64,000 nucleotides of DNA, taken from the NCBI RefSeq assembly GCF_003576475.1, contig NZ_QWGR01000007.1, positions 68,799 through 132,798 on the forward strand, read 5' to 3'. Positions within the stretch are counted from its first letter, which is position 1. The number at the start of each line of letters is the position of its first letter. Source of the DNA: Maribellus luteus (GTDB lineage: Bacteria > Bacteroidota > Bacteroidia > Bacteroidales > Prolixibacteraceae). A program made the position numbers and the translations under genes. The notes under the pieces are model-generated. The model ran no database searches. It was not told the origin of the DNA and worked only from the letters and a program-made list of their open reading frames with translations. Shown in pieces: positions 55,131 through 63,362 of this stretch.

Positions 55131-55983
55131 TTAAATATTGAAGAGTATTGCGGTATTCTTTTTTTAAATCATTATTCTCCTTGATCTTGCTTAAGCGGAA
55201 CTTAATAGATAATATCTTATTTTTAATATATTTAATAGAAGTAATATTGAATTTATTACATACATAAATTCGCGAATGAATAATCTTTTTGTCTTTTGTA
55301 AAATTGTATTCTCTATTACCCATAAGATGTATATACTTCATCTTGTTGTCATACCTTATCTTATTCTTGCAATTTTTACTTAATAAGCCAAACTTTATGT
55401 CGACCTCTTCACCATACATAAATATATTTTCATCAAATCCTCCAATGTTTTCAAATGATTCTTTTCGAAGAAAAAAACAAGCACCCGAAATGTGCATTAA
55501 CTTTTGGTTGTACAAATCAAGCTTAAAGGCGATTTTTGATATTAATAGCTCTGTGTAGTAATTTATTTTGACAGAATCAAATCCAAACGCTCTAACTTTT
55601 TTGTAAGGTGATGCCCATTGACTCATCCCCAGCATAACTACGTTTTCTTTTGAAAAATGAGCTATGGCTTTTTGAAAGATTGGAATAAACAACCTGACAT
55701 CTGGATTCATAATCATTATTATAGGTGCACTCGCAATTTTTATTCCCACATTATTACCTTGACCATATCCCCCGTTAATCTTGTTTTTTACAAGTATGAT
55801 GTTTTCCCCAAATTGATCCTTTATCCGATCGAATATATTGTCAACATCATCGCTAGAATTGTCAACGACAATTATCTCTAGACTATTACCAATATCATTT
55901 TGTGCGATAATTGATGACAAACAATCAAAAATCAGCTTTTGAGAATTGTAAGTAACTATAATGATACTTATGAGCTTTTTCAT
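55105..55983 (-). CDS. GT2-family glycosyltransferase
   Basis: A 292-residue GT-A enzyme. ISIIIVTYNSQKLIFDCLSSI is the nucleotide-binding start, IMIMNPDVRLF carries the metal-binding Asp motif (NPD in place of DxD), and GACFFLRKESFENIGGFDENIFMYGEEVDIKFGL is the acceptor and catalytic-base region. The pattern is that of rhamnosyltransferase-like GT2 proteins. It has four-base overlap with the pyruvyl transferase gene upstream and a 26-base overlap with wzy. Confidence 0.92.
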   Translation of the reverse strand: MKKLISIIIVTYNSQKLIFDCLSSIIAQNDIGNSLEIIVVDNSSDDVDNIFDRIKDQFGENIILVKNKINGGYGQGNNVGIKIASAPIIMIMNPDVRLFIPIFQKAIAHFSKENVVMLGMSQWASPYKKVRAFGFDSVKINYYTELLISKIAFKLDLYNQKLMHISGACFFLRKESFENIGGFDENIFMYGEEVDIKFGLLSKNCKNKIRYDNKMKYIHLMGNREYNFTKDKKIIHSRIYVCNKFNITSIKYIKNKILSIKFRLSKIKENNDLKKEYRNTLQYLNEKKHECS

Positions 55984-57182
55984 TTTAAAGTTCTTATCGT
56001 TTTATCAAGAAAATCTTCAACTATTTGTTTTTGCATTTCGAATGATTTACGTAATTGATCATAGGAATTCAATTCTAAAGCTTTAATAGCATCATTTGTG
56101 AAATTATTAACATTAGAGATTTTTGACATCTCCTTTACTCCCCATGTTTCTATATATGCTTTAACTTTTAATATCTCAAGCCCGACATAGGGTATTCCAT
56201 AACTCATTGATGTAATTACTCCATGTAGACTTGTCCCTATATATAAGCAGCTGTTAGAAATTAGGTACATAATGTCCCAAATATTCACATTCTCGTCAAA
56301 AATTAAATGATTAAATTCTAGTTGGTTACTTAATTTAGTTAATACCAGATGATTGTCATGGCCTAAAGCAATGCCAATAGGACACAAAACAATTTCTTTA
56401 CCTGTTTTTTCATGAATTATTCTTAATTGATCAGCTATTATGTCTATTTTATCGTTCCCTATGCTTTTACTTATTTGAAAAAATATATAAGACTTGTTCG
56501 TTATATTTTCGTTTTTGACTTGATTCGAAATTTTACTTTTTAGAAAGGTATTATTGAAATGTTTAGAAATTAAAATTGCAATGTCTGGAACTAAAAGAGA
56601 TTTTATATTATTCTTTTTTAAAACCAGATTTGTTTTTTTATCTCTAACAGCCAAATAATCCACACTGTTATAATTTCTTATTATTTTAGGGAATTTTTTT
56701 AGTAGATCATTGTTTAAAGCTGTTCCTCCAAGTGAATTATATACTAAGTAATTTAAATTTTTTATTTCATGCTTTCCAACAGCTAGTGGAATATATGTTT
56801 TTCCACCTAGAAGTATTCTTCCAATGAAATTCTGAAGTCTATACTTAGCTGAATATCCAAAAATACGCCTTATGATTACAAATATTACATTTAAATGTCT
56901 GAATTGCTTGATAAGGTATGAGGCGAGTATACCCCAGTTAACAAATAAACTTTCACCCCCAGCAACAACCAATGTGTTTTTATTATTTGATTTAAGCCTA
57001 TTTAGACCTTTAAAATCTTCTGTTTTAAATCCACCTATTTTTGTAAGATCTGATTTGGTCGTTGAAAGAATTTCGATAGAATCGAAATGAGTTACTAGTT
57101 CTTTCGTTATAAGTATCGGGAATAAAATATCACCGTAATTGTATCGATCATAGGGACCAATTAAATATAAAATTCTCTTCAT
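55980..57182 (-). CDS. polysaccharide pyruvyl transferase family protein
   Basis: A 400-residue protein. YLIGPYDRYNYGDILFPILITKEL at the N-terminus and YIGTSLHGVITSMSYGIPYVGLEI near residues 315-340 match the CsaB/WcaK pyruvyltransferase family. These add a pyruvate ketal to a sugar, using phosphoenolpyruvate, and give the polymer an extra negative charge. It is followed on the same transcript by a GT2 gene with a four-base overlap. A few family members have other activities, so the ketal is inferred. Confidence 0.85.
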   Translation of the reverse strand: MKRILYLIGPYDRYNYGDILFPILITKELVTHFDSIEILSTTKSDLTKIGGFKTEDFKGLNRLKSNNKNTLVVAGGESLFVNWGILASYLIKQFRHLNVIFVIIRRIFGYSAKYRLQNFIGRILLGGKTYIPLAVGKHEIKNLNYLVYNSLGGTALNNDLLKKFPKIIRNYNSVDYLAVRDKKTNLVLKKNNIKSLLVPDIAILISKHFNNTFLKSKISNQVKNENITNKSYIFFQISKSIGNDKIDIIADQLRIIHEKTGKEIVLCPIGIALGHDNHLVLTKLSNQLEFNHLIFDENVNIWDIMYLISNSCLYIGTSLHGVITSMSYGIPYVGLEILKVKAYIETWGVKEMSKISNVNNFTNDAIKALELNSYDQLRKSFEMQKQIVEDFLDKTIRTLK

Positions 57183-57246
57183 GAATAAACTTTGGCATTT
57201 TTTAGTAAATAACTAAACTACCCAAGGCAGAGCCTGTATGGGTTCT

Positions 57247-58782
57247 TTAGTTTAAATGAAATATTTTGTCTTTTATGAATAGTATAGATTTAATTATATA
57301 TTTTCTCTCGTTTTTTAATAGACTAATAGAGTAAATTACAATGCAAGATGAAACAAACCCCATTAAAACAACGATAAAGAATCGGGAGATGCCATAACTT
57401 AATTTTATGAAAACAAAACAAGGAAGAATATAAGCAATAACAGCAGTTATGGATATACGAATCAAAACATCAGACACAAATTGCTTTAAAGATAAACCTA
57501 TCATCTTTTTCAACATAAATAAACGAAGAAATAGATTTATAATAGAAATTATAATTGCAATAATAAAAACGGATTGAGCGGAATAGCCTAGCATTAAAAA
57601 GAAATATGAAACAGGTAAGTTTAATAACATTACACCTCCAATTAATGCTTGGTACTGTTTTATTTTCCCTGTGGCTTGGGCAGCTGTAATTAATGGGTAC
57701 GATAAAGAATCAATTAACGTATTAATAAGAATTAATCTGCTAAATAAAATGACATATTCAGGAGTTTCTTTTAGCCAAAGATTAAATACAAAATTGGTTT
57801 CAAGTATGACCGGCATTGTAACAATAAAGAGTAATAGGAAAGATAGTTTAGAGCTTAAAAAAACTAACTTAAACATTTTTCCCTTTTCTCCTTCTGCATA
57901 ATATTTTATTATTTGAGGTTTTGTCGCTGTCATAAAGTTTTGTACAAATTGGTTGAGTGCACTATTTACCTGAAAAGCAATACCACGTGCCGCATTTACT
58001 GCCGGACCGAAAAACATATTTAAAACAATATTAACTCCTTGCCCTTTGAATATACCGGCAATAGCTCCAAATAAGTTCCAAAAGGAAAAGCTTAAAATCT
58101 CTTTAAAAAGAGATATATTCCAATAAAATGTAAATTTTGTTTCTTCGAATTTTCGTCGCGAATAAATTATATATACCAATGCAACTATTAATGTTACAAC
58201 GAACATTAAAGCAGCATATAATTTTAATTTATCGAAAGAAAATAGTAATAGAAGATAAACAATTAACAGTTTTAATATTACTTCAACAATACTAACATAA
58301 GCATATACATCCATTTTTTCATTAGCTATAATTATAGCATTATAAGGAGTGCGAAACATGGTTACAATAAAAGAAAAGATAGAAAACTGATATACCCAAT
58401 TCGCAGCACTTATTCGTTCTGAGGGTATAGTCAGTTTGTGGTTTAAAAACCATAAACCTACTGTTTCTGCTAAGAAAAGAACAATTGCTCCAAATATTGC
58501 ATAAATGAGTAATGTAATACTAAAGATCCTTTTTAATTGAGTATAGTCTTTGCGTCCTAATTCAAAAGAGAAAAAACGTTGAGATGCTCCAGACATCGTG
58601 GCACTTAAAAAAGAAAACATAGTTACAATACCACCAACTACATTGTAAAGTCCATAATCTACCGTTCCCAATGTGTCTAAGACCACCCGTACTGTAAATA
58701 AAGATACCCCCATCATTAGAAGCATCCTAAAATACAGCATCATGGTATTTTTTGCTATTCGTCTATTATTTCGAGATGACAT
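57247..58782 (-). CDS. polysaccharide flippase (Wzx/MATE-like)
   Basis: A 511-residue protein with about fourteen hydrophobic helices. The N-terminal IAKNTMMLYFRMLLMMGVSLFTVRVVLDTLGTVDYGLYNVVGGIVTMF is the standard Wzx start, and PYNAIIIANEKMDVYAYVSI is another conserved region. It carries undecaprenyl-linked repeat units across the inner membrane. It lies 64 bases from the pyruvyl transferase gene and 104 bases from wecB. Composition is A+T-rich like the neighbouring transferases. Confidence 0.92.
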   Translation of the reverse strand: MSSRNNRRIAKNTMMLYFRMLLMMGVSLFTVRVVLDTLGTVDYGLYNVVGGIVTMFSFLSATMSGASQRFFSFELGRKDYTQLKRIFSITLLIYAIFGAIVLFLAETVGLWFLNHKLTIPSERISAANWVYQFSIFSFIVTMFRTPYNAIIIANEKMDVYAYVSIVEVILKLLIVYLLLLFSFDKLKLYAALMFVVTLIVALVYIIYSRRKFEETKFTFYWNISLFKEILSFSFWNLFGAIAGIFKGQGVNIVLNMFFGPAVNAARGIAFQVNSALNQFVQNFMTATKPQIIKYYAEGEKGKMFKLVFLSSKLSFLLLFIVTMPVILETNFVFNLWLKETPEYVILFSRLILINTLIDSLSYPLITAAQATGKIKQYQALIGGVMLLNLPVSYFFLMLGYSAQSVFIIAIIISIINLFLRLFMLKKMIGLSLKQFVSDVLIRISITAVIAYILPCFVFIKLSYGISRFFIVVLMGFVSSCIVIYSISLLKNERKYIIKSILFIKDKIFHLN

Positions 58783-58886
58783 ATGTCGGTTGTTGATTTA
58801 GATACCTTAGTTCTATATCTAATAATGCTACCACTATTTTCTCACATCCTTTCCATCCCTACAGGGAAATCACGAATAAGCACGAA

Positions 58887-60206
58887 TTACTTTTTCAATT
58901 CTTCTACAATCCGCTTACAAGCCATCCCATCCCCATAAGGATTATTCGCTTTCGACATGGCCTCGTATGCCTTTGGCTCGCTGATTAATGCAGATACTTC
59001 ACGAATAATCACTTCTTTATCGGTTCCGACCAGTTTTACGGTTCCGGCTTGAACGGCTTCGGGGCGTTCGGTGGTGTCGCGCATGACCAGTACGGGTTTG
59101 CCGAGGCCGGGCGCTTCTTCCTGGATGCCGCCCGAGTCGGTGAGTACCAGGTAGGCTTTGGACATCAGGTGAACAAAGGGAAGATAGTCGAGGGGCTCGA
59201 TGAAGTAGGTGTTCTCAAGATAGCCGGAGTGTGAGTCAAGAGGTTGCTTCGTCGCTCCTTCGTCGCTCCTCGCAATGACGTGGTTGCCGAATACGTTTGA
59301 GATGGCGTTGCGGACATTGGGGTTGAGGTGCATGGGGTAGACGAAGTCGACATCAGGGTGTTGTTCTGCCAGTTCTTTGATGGCTTCGCACATATTGATA
59401 AAACCTTGTCCGAAATTTTCACGTCGGTGGCCGGTGATCAAAACAAGCTTTCGGGGTGTGCGGAGAGGCAGCGTCGCTTCGCTCGCTGAGTTCTGCATAT
59501 CGGCATGAGGTCGCTTCGTCGCTCCTTCATCGCTTCTCGCGAGGTCGTGCCATGAATTTAATTTATCTAAAGGAAGTCCAACGTCAACAAGTGCTTTTGT
59601 TATTGTTTCGTTGATGTTGTGGTCGGTTTTCATTTTGTTGATGACCCAGTAAAGCGCATCGATCACGGTGTTGCCGGTGATGTGAATTTTGTCTTCACTT
59701 ACTCCTTCATTCAGCAGGTTTTGCTTGCTGAGTGGTGTGGGGGAGAAGTGATAGCTCGCCAAACGACTGGTGAGTTGTCGGTTCATCTCCTCTGGCCAGG
59801 GGCTGTAGATGTTATGTGTCCGTAATCCTGCCTCGATATGGCCTACCGGTATTTGTTGGTAGAAAGCAGCCAGTGCAGCCGTTGTTGAAGTAGCTGTATC
59901 GCCATGAACCAGTACCAGGTCTGGCTGTGCTTCTTTTAATACATCGCGCATTCCTAGTAATACCCGGGAGGTTACATCATAGAGATCCTGACCGGCTTTC
60001 ATAATGTTCAAGTCGTATTGTGGCTTGATCTCAAATAACTGCAACACCTGGTCGAGCATTTCGCGGTGTTGCCCGGTAACACACACCAGGGTTTCAAATT
60101 GCTCAGGATGCTTCTCAAATTCTTTGACGAGTGGCGCCATTTTTATGGCTTCAGGGCGCGTGCCGAAGACCAGAAGGACGCGTTTTTTTGTTATTGTATT
60201 TGTCAT
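58887..60206 (-). CDS. wecB: UDP-N-acetylglucosamine 2-epimerase with two in-frame repeat insertions
   Basis: A 439-residue protein, about 50-60 residues longer than usual. The core is classical: VFGTRPEAIKMAPLV, VCVTGQHREMLDQ, VHGDTATSTTAALAAF, GHIEAGLRT, ITGHRRENFG, SGGIQEEAPGLGKPVLVMRDTTERPEAV. It interconverts UDP-GlcNAc and UDP-ManNAc, feeding WecC. Two extra stretches, about 219-251 and 310-329, share the words ARSDEGATK(R/Q)P. Both fall at surface loops just before ITGHRREN and before YFIEPLDYLPF, where other WecB proteins have none. Their DNA is the GAGGAGCGACGAAG repeat. All catalytic motifs stay intact, so the enzyme may still work. Confidence 0.93.
   Translation of the reverse strand: MTNTITKKRVLLVFGTRPEAIKMAPLVKEFEKHPEQFETLVCVTGQHREMLDQVLQLFEIKPQYDLNIMKAGQDLYDVTSRVLLGMRDVLKEAQPDLVLVHGDTATSTTAALAAFYQQIPVGHIEAGLRTHNIYSPWPEEMNRQLTSRLASYHFSPTPLSKQNLLNEGVSEDKIHITGNTVIDALYWVINKMKTDHNINETITKALVDVGLPLDKLNSWHDLARSDEGATKRPHADMQNSASEATLPLRTPRKLVLITGHRRENFGQGFINMCEAIKELAEQHPDVDFVYPMHLNPNVRNAISNVFGNHVIARSDEGATKQPLDSHSGYLENTYFIEPLDYLPFVHLMSKAYLVLTDSGGIQEEAPGLGKPVLVMRDTTERPEAVQAGTVKLVGTDKEVIIREVSALISEPKAYEAMSKANNPYGDGMACKRIVEELKK
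59220..59279 (-). repeat. GAGGAGCGACGAAG repeat inside wecB, insertion 2
   Basis: On the minus strand it contains TCATTGCGAGGAGCGACGAA and a second GGAGCGACGAAG, then CAACCTCTTGACTCAC. It is 60 bases long, a multiple of three, and encodes VIARSDEGATKQPLDSHSGY. Confidence 0.85.
59454..59552 (-). repeat. GAGGAGCGACGAAG repeat inside wecB, insertion 1
   Basis: The minus strand has TCGCGAGAAGCGATGAAGG, GAGCGACGAAGCGACCTC and then AGCGAGCGAAGCGACGCTG. It is about 99 bases long, keeps the frame and encodes the words LARSDEGATKRP and SASEATLPLRT. It matches insertion 2 over the core. Confidence 0.8.
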
Positions 60207-60232
60207 TTTATTAATTGTTTTTTGCTGAGGTA

Positions 60233-60268
60233 ATGAGTTCCCTTCGTCGCTGCGCTCCTCGGGAAGTC
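60233..60268. repeat. intergenic copy of the GAGGAGCG repeat
   Basis: Between wecB and the GIY-YIG gene: CCTTCGTCGCTGCGCTCCTC lies within outer arms GTTCCC/GGGAAG-like. It is the same repeat family as inside wecB, in the opposite written orientation. Confidence 0.6.
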
Positions 60269-60321
60269 GTACTATAAACGTTGTTAGGTGTAGGGACTTT
60301 CCTATTTCTTAACTTTATTTG
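60265..60321. repeat. left direct repeat flanking the GIY-YIG gene
   Basis: AGTCGT, then TAAACGTTGTTAG and TAGGGACTTTCCTATTTCTT. The right-hand partner is at 60767-60823. Confidence 0.7.
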
Positions 60322-60374
60322 TAGTAAGGTTCCGCGAGGGAGGCACGACCGAAGCGGTCTCACCCCCCAGCACC

Positions 60375-60659
60375 TTACAATGTTTCAAAGAGGTCTTTCC
60401 ATTCAGGATTCATCTCTTCGATGAGTTTTATCTTTTTAGCTCTGGAGCCTGCCTTGATTTGCTTCTCTCTTTCTCTAGCGTCTATAATACTATCGAATTT
60501 CTGGAACCAAACGAGTTTGTCGGCATGGTATCGTGCTGTAAAAGCGTTAGGGTATTTTTTATCCTTGTGGCTCTTGATGCGTTCTTTTAGCTCACTTGTT
60601 ACTCCGGTATAGAGAACTTTGTTGTGTTTATTTGTTGTTATGTAGGTCCAGGCAGTCAT
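60375..60659 (-). CDS. GIY-YIG family small endonuclease
   Basis: From MTAWTYITTNKHNKVLYTGVT the protein has 94 residues. The GIY-YIG motif appears as TYITTN...VLYTGVT (residues 5-20), with the later Arg in LKERIKSHK, the conserved YHADKLVWFQKF and a final KEK-type Glu in AREREKQIK. Size fits the YhbQ-like single-domain group. An upstream ATG (60749) would add 30 residues read from repeat DNA and is unlikely. It stands between wecB and wecC, flanked by direct repeats and by GAGGAGCG-type palindromes. Role unknown; such nucleases can drive homing or repeat spread, but many are solitary. Confidence 0.88.
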   Translation of the reverse strand: MTAWTYITTNKHNKVLYTGVTSELKERIKSHKDKKYPNAFTARYHADKLVWFQKFDSIIDAREREKQIKAGSRAKKIKLIEEMNPEWKDLFETL

Positions 60660-60766
60660 AAGTAGTCCTCTGCTGAGGTAGTAAGGCTGCCGAGTGGCTT
60701 GTTTTAAAAGTTTCTCTGCTGGGGAATGGAGTTTGCCGCGGTCGTTCATGTCTCACTCCCTCGCAA

Positions 60767-60823
60767 AGTCGTGCACTAAACATTGTTTAGAATAGGGACT
60801 TTCCTACTTCTTAACCTGGTTTG
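60767..60823. repeat. right direct repeat flanking the GIY-YIG gene
   Basis: AGTCGT, then TAAACATTGTTTAG and TAGGGACTTTCCTACTTCTT. It is roughly three-quarters identical to 60265-60321 and in the same orientation, 502 bases apart. Confidence 0.7.
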
Positions 60824-60845
60824 GTTGCACGGATCCCTCGTGGTC

Positions 60846-62048
60846 TTATCGTTTGAAGACTCCGGCGAAGTCGAGGATTATTTTGTCGTTATTGTATTCC
60901 AGTGTTTTGAATTCATTATGAGCCACCAAAAAGGCGATAATGTCTGCTTTCTCGTAGGCTTCGCGGTAGTTGGTAAGTTTAAATACCGAATGTTCTTCGA
61001 TATTGGGCTCAACCACCAGGAAGTTGTTTTGTTCGCTTTGCATTACCTTCTGGGCAATGTATTTGGCGGGACTTTCGCGCAGGTCATCTATGTTGGGTTT
61101 AAAGGCGAGACCCATAATGGCAGTCGTGGGTTTCCGTCCGTTTTTTAGCTCAAATTCCAGCATCGCTGTTTTTGTTTTTTCGGCACACCAGAAAGCCTTG
61201 TAATTATTTATCTCGCGTGCGGTATTGATAAGCCGTGATTCGCGCGGGTAATCCGAAACAATGAAATAAGGATCTACAGCGATACAATGACCTCCAACTC
61301 CGGCACCGGGTTGAAGGATGTTAACACGGGGGTGCTTGTTGGCCAGTTCAATGAGTTCCCAAACGTTGATTCCTGCCTTATCGCAGATAAACGACAATTC
61401 GTTGGCAAAAGCGATCTGAGCGTCACGCGAGGAATTTTCGGTGAGCTTGCACATTTCGGCAGTTCGCGCGTTGGTACTGTGTAATTCACCTTGTACGAAG
61501 GTGCGGTAAAACGCTTTGGCTTTTTCGGTGGAAGCATTGTCGATTCCTCCAATCACCCTGTCGTTATGCACCAATTCATACAACACATTTCCGGGTAATA
61601 CGCGCTCGGGGCAATATGCAATGTATATTTTGTATTTTAACTCCGGGCGTTTCTGAAAAATCAGATCTGCCATTTTTTCGGTGGTCCCTACGGGGGATGT
61701 GGACTCGATGATATAAGTATCACCTTCCTTCAAAAAAGGTAACACCGCCATGGTGGCACTTTCTACGAAGGAAATATCGGGTTCATGGTTTCCTTTGAAA
61801 GGAGTGGGGACGACCACCAAATGAACGTCAGCTTCGACCGGTGTTGTTGAGGCTTTGAAGAAACCCTTTTCAACCCCTTCTTTGACGACTTCTTCCAAGC
61901 CTGGTTCGATGATGTGAATTTTCCCTTGATTAATGGTTTCAGCCACTTTGGGGTTAACATCCACACCGTGTACATGGATTCCTTTTTGTGCAACGACTGC
62001 TGCTGTTGGCAATCCGATATAGCCTAAGCCAATAAATTGTACTTGCAT
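60846..62048 (-). CDS. wecC: UDP-N-acetyl-D-mannosamine dehydrogenase
   Basis: A 400-residue UDP-sugar dehydrogenase. MQVQFIGLGYIGLPTAAVVA binds NAD+. The catalytic Lys201 lies in CKLTENSSRDAQIAFANEL and Cys255 in QPGAGVGGHCIAVDPYFI. This combination and the NSSRDAQIAFANELS wording point to the WecC branch rather than UDP-glucose dehydrogenase. It oxidises UDP-ManNAc to UDP-ManNAcA. WecB is encoded downstream with the GIY-YIG unit lodged between the two genes, splitting what is normally a close pair. Confidence 0.93.
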   Translation of the reverse strand: MQVQFIGLGYIGLPTAAVVAQKGIHVHGVDVNPKVAETINQGKIHIIEPGLEEVVKEGVEKGFFKASTTPVEADVHLVVVPTPFKGNHEPDISFVESATMAVLPFLKEGDTYIIESTSPVGTTEKMADLIFQKRPELKYKIYIAYCPERVLPGNVLYELVHNDRVIGGIDNASTEKAKAFYRTFVQGELHSTNARTAEMCKLTENSSRDAQIAFANELSFICDKAGINVWELIELANKHPRVNILQPGAGVGGHCIAVDPYFIVSDYPRESRLINTAREINNYKAFWCAEKTKTAMLEFELKNGRKPTTAIMGLAFKPNIDDLRESPAKYIAQKVMQSEQNNFLVVEPNIEEHSVFKLTNYREAYEKADIIAFLVAHNEFKTLEYNNDKIILDFAGVFKR

Positions 62049-62527
62049 TATTTATGGTTTATTTTTTTGACTTGATTTTTGAGTATTCTGTTGTAATGCC
62101 TGAGTATTTGCTAAGCGCAGAGCTCGTAGCTTGAAGCTTGCGGCTTGTGGCTGTTAATGCGTGTTTTAATATCCAATAATCAATGACCAATGACTGAAGG
62201 ACTGAGGGATTGAAGGATTGGATTCTCGATACTGGATGCTTGATACTCGATTCTTGATACTCGATTCTTGATACTCGTGGCTCGCAGCTAGTGGCTTGAA
62301 GCTGTTAATGCGAAAATGCTTGAATATCCAATGACCAATGACTAATGACTGAAGGACTGATGGATTGATGGATTGGATACTTGATACTCGTGGCTGGCAG
62401 CTAGTGGCTTGAAGCTGTTAATGCGAAAATGCTTGAATATCCAATGACCAATGACTAATGACTGAAGGACTGATGGATTGATGGATTGGATACTTGATAC
62501 TCGTGGCTGGCAGCTGTTGTTCTGTCA
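62049..62527. repeat. TTGATACTCGATTC-type repeat region with a 113-bp tandem duplication
   Basis: No gene is present. Words such as GATACTCGATTCTTGATACTC, GTGGCTCGCAGCTAGTGGC, AATATCCAATGACCAATGA and GACTGAAGGACTGATGGATTG recur. A 113-base unit beginning GCTGTTAATGCG is repeated almost exactly (62301-62413, then 62414-62516). There are no regular spacers, so this is not a CRISPR array. Confidence 0.85.
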
Positions 62528-62788
62528 TTATTGATAGTGCGAAAAGCATGAAATGATTACTACTGAATTTTGGGTTATTTTGTATATAAGCCGATGTTCG
62601 CGGTCGATTCTTCTGCTCCAATACCCTTTAAACTGATGTTTTAAGGCTTCGGGTTTACCTAATCCGCTAAATGGCTGGCGAAGAATATCGCGTATTAAAT
62701 CTCCTATTCGAAGCGCAACACGGCGGTCGGTTTCAATCCATTTCTGATATTCGGCAAATGCTTCGGGTACAAATTCAATCGTTTTCAT
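62528..62788 (-). CDS. YoeB-family toxin
   Basis: An 86-residue RelE/YoeB-fold RNase toxin. The C-terminal half has GLGKPEALKHQFKGYWSRRIDREHRLIYKI and ends VIISCFSHYQ; the Glu, Arg and His residues and terminal HY match YoeB catalytic positions. YoeB cleaves mRNA at the ribosomal A site. It overlaps the upstream antitoxin by four bases. The end of the gene runs into the repeat region at 62527. Confidence 0.92.
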   Translation of the reverse strand: MKTIEFVPEAFAEYQKWIETDRRVALRIGDLIRDILRQPFSGLGKPEALKHQFKGYWSRRIDREHRLIYKITQNSVVIISCFSHYQ

Positions 62789-63009
62789 ACCAGGTCGTCT
62801 TCTTTTAAAGAAATGACCTTCTTTTTTGTTTCATATCTTTCAATTCTTTCCTGCAGTTCGCGGGCATATTCCGGATTACTCAGGATGTATTCGGTGGAAT
62901 CGGCGCATCGTATATTTATTTCAACGGTTTTGTGAGGAAATAACTTCTTTATGCCTTCAATAAATTCCGGAGTAATTGAATCGGTATTTATTTTTATTGT
63001 TGTTTCCAT
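62785..63009 (-). CDS. antitoxin partner of YoeB
   Basis: A 74-residue acidic protein with a beta-strand start (METTIKINTDSITPEFIEGIKKLF) and a helical tail (ARELQERIERYETKKK) ending in EDDLV. It is too divergent to assign to YefM or Phd with confidence. Its position directly before the toxin, four-base overlap and size argue for the antitoxin role. A TATCTTTG box lies 26 bases upstream. Confidence 0.82.
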   Translation of the reverse strand: METTIKINTDSITPEFIEGIKKLFPHKTVEINIRCADSTEYILSNPEYARELQERIERYETKKKVISLKEDDLV

Positions 63010-63362
63010 CTTTATGATTTTATGCTGTTTAAAACAAAGATACTAAAGTTTTTGTTGGCAGGGATTACTGTGTTGCCGTGTTGCTGTGTAGCTGTGTTAA
63101 TGTTCGATGATTTTGTATTTGATACTGAATTCTCGATACTTGATTCTCGATACTGGATGCTTGATACTCTGTACTCACTACGCACTATTTGTTTTTTTGC
63201 TCTCTGTTCCATGCTCTTTACTCTTCGCTCTTTGCGTTGTGCTTTCTGCCTGTTTATGCGCTAAGCGGCTGTGATCCGCTAAGCGCAAAGCTTGTGGCTT
63301 GATGCTTGATTCCCCAATGCTTGTCTGCTGACGGATCGGGATTAATTTCAAGAAACTGCCGT
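63010..63362. repeat. repeat-containing gap between the two toxin-antitoxin pairs
   Basis: The first 60 bases carry the antitoxin promoter (CAAAGATA at 63035-63042, minus strand TATCTTTG). The rest is of the TTGATACTGAATTCTCGATAC, ATTCTCGATACTGG, GTGATCCGCTAAGCGC kind. No gene can be supported; the 80-, 66- and 61-codon frames here are repeat-derived or partly lie over the flanking toxin gene. Confidence 0.6.
63035..63042 (-). promoter_or_regulatory. -7 box of the YoeB-antitoxin operon
   Basis: TATCTTTG on the minus strand matches TAnnTTTG exactly, 26 bases before the ATG at 63009. The TTG is not found at the standard distance. Confidence 0.5.

Noticed and set aside
36462-62048. Complete insertion sequences or a RAYT transposase within the polysaccharide repeats
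   Set aside because: No transposase-like reading frame was found in any repeat block. The only nuclease is the GIY-YIG protein.
62301-62516. Possible CRISPR array
   Set aside because: The repeats are long, imperfectly nested and lack uniform spacers; it is a 113-base tandem duplication of low-complexity DNA. No cas genes are present.
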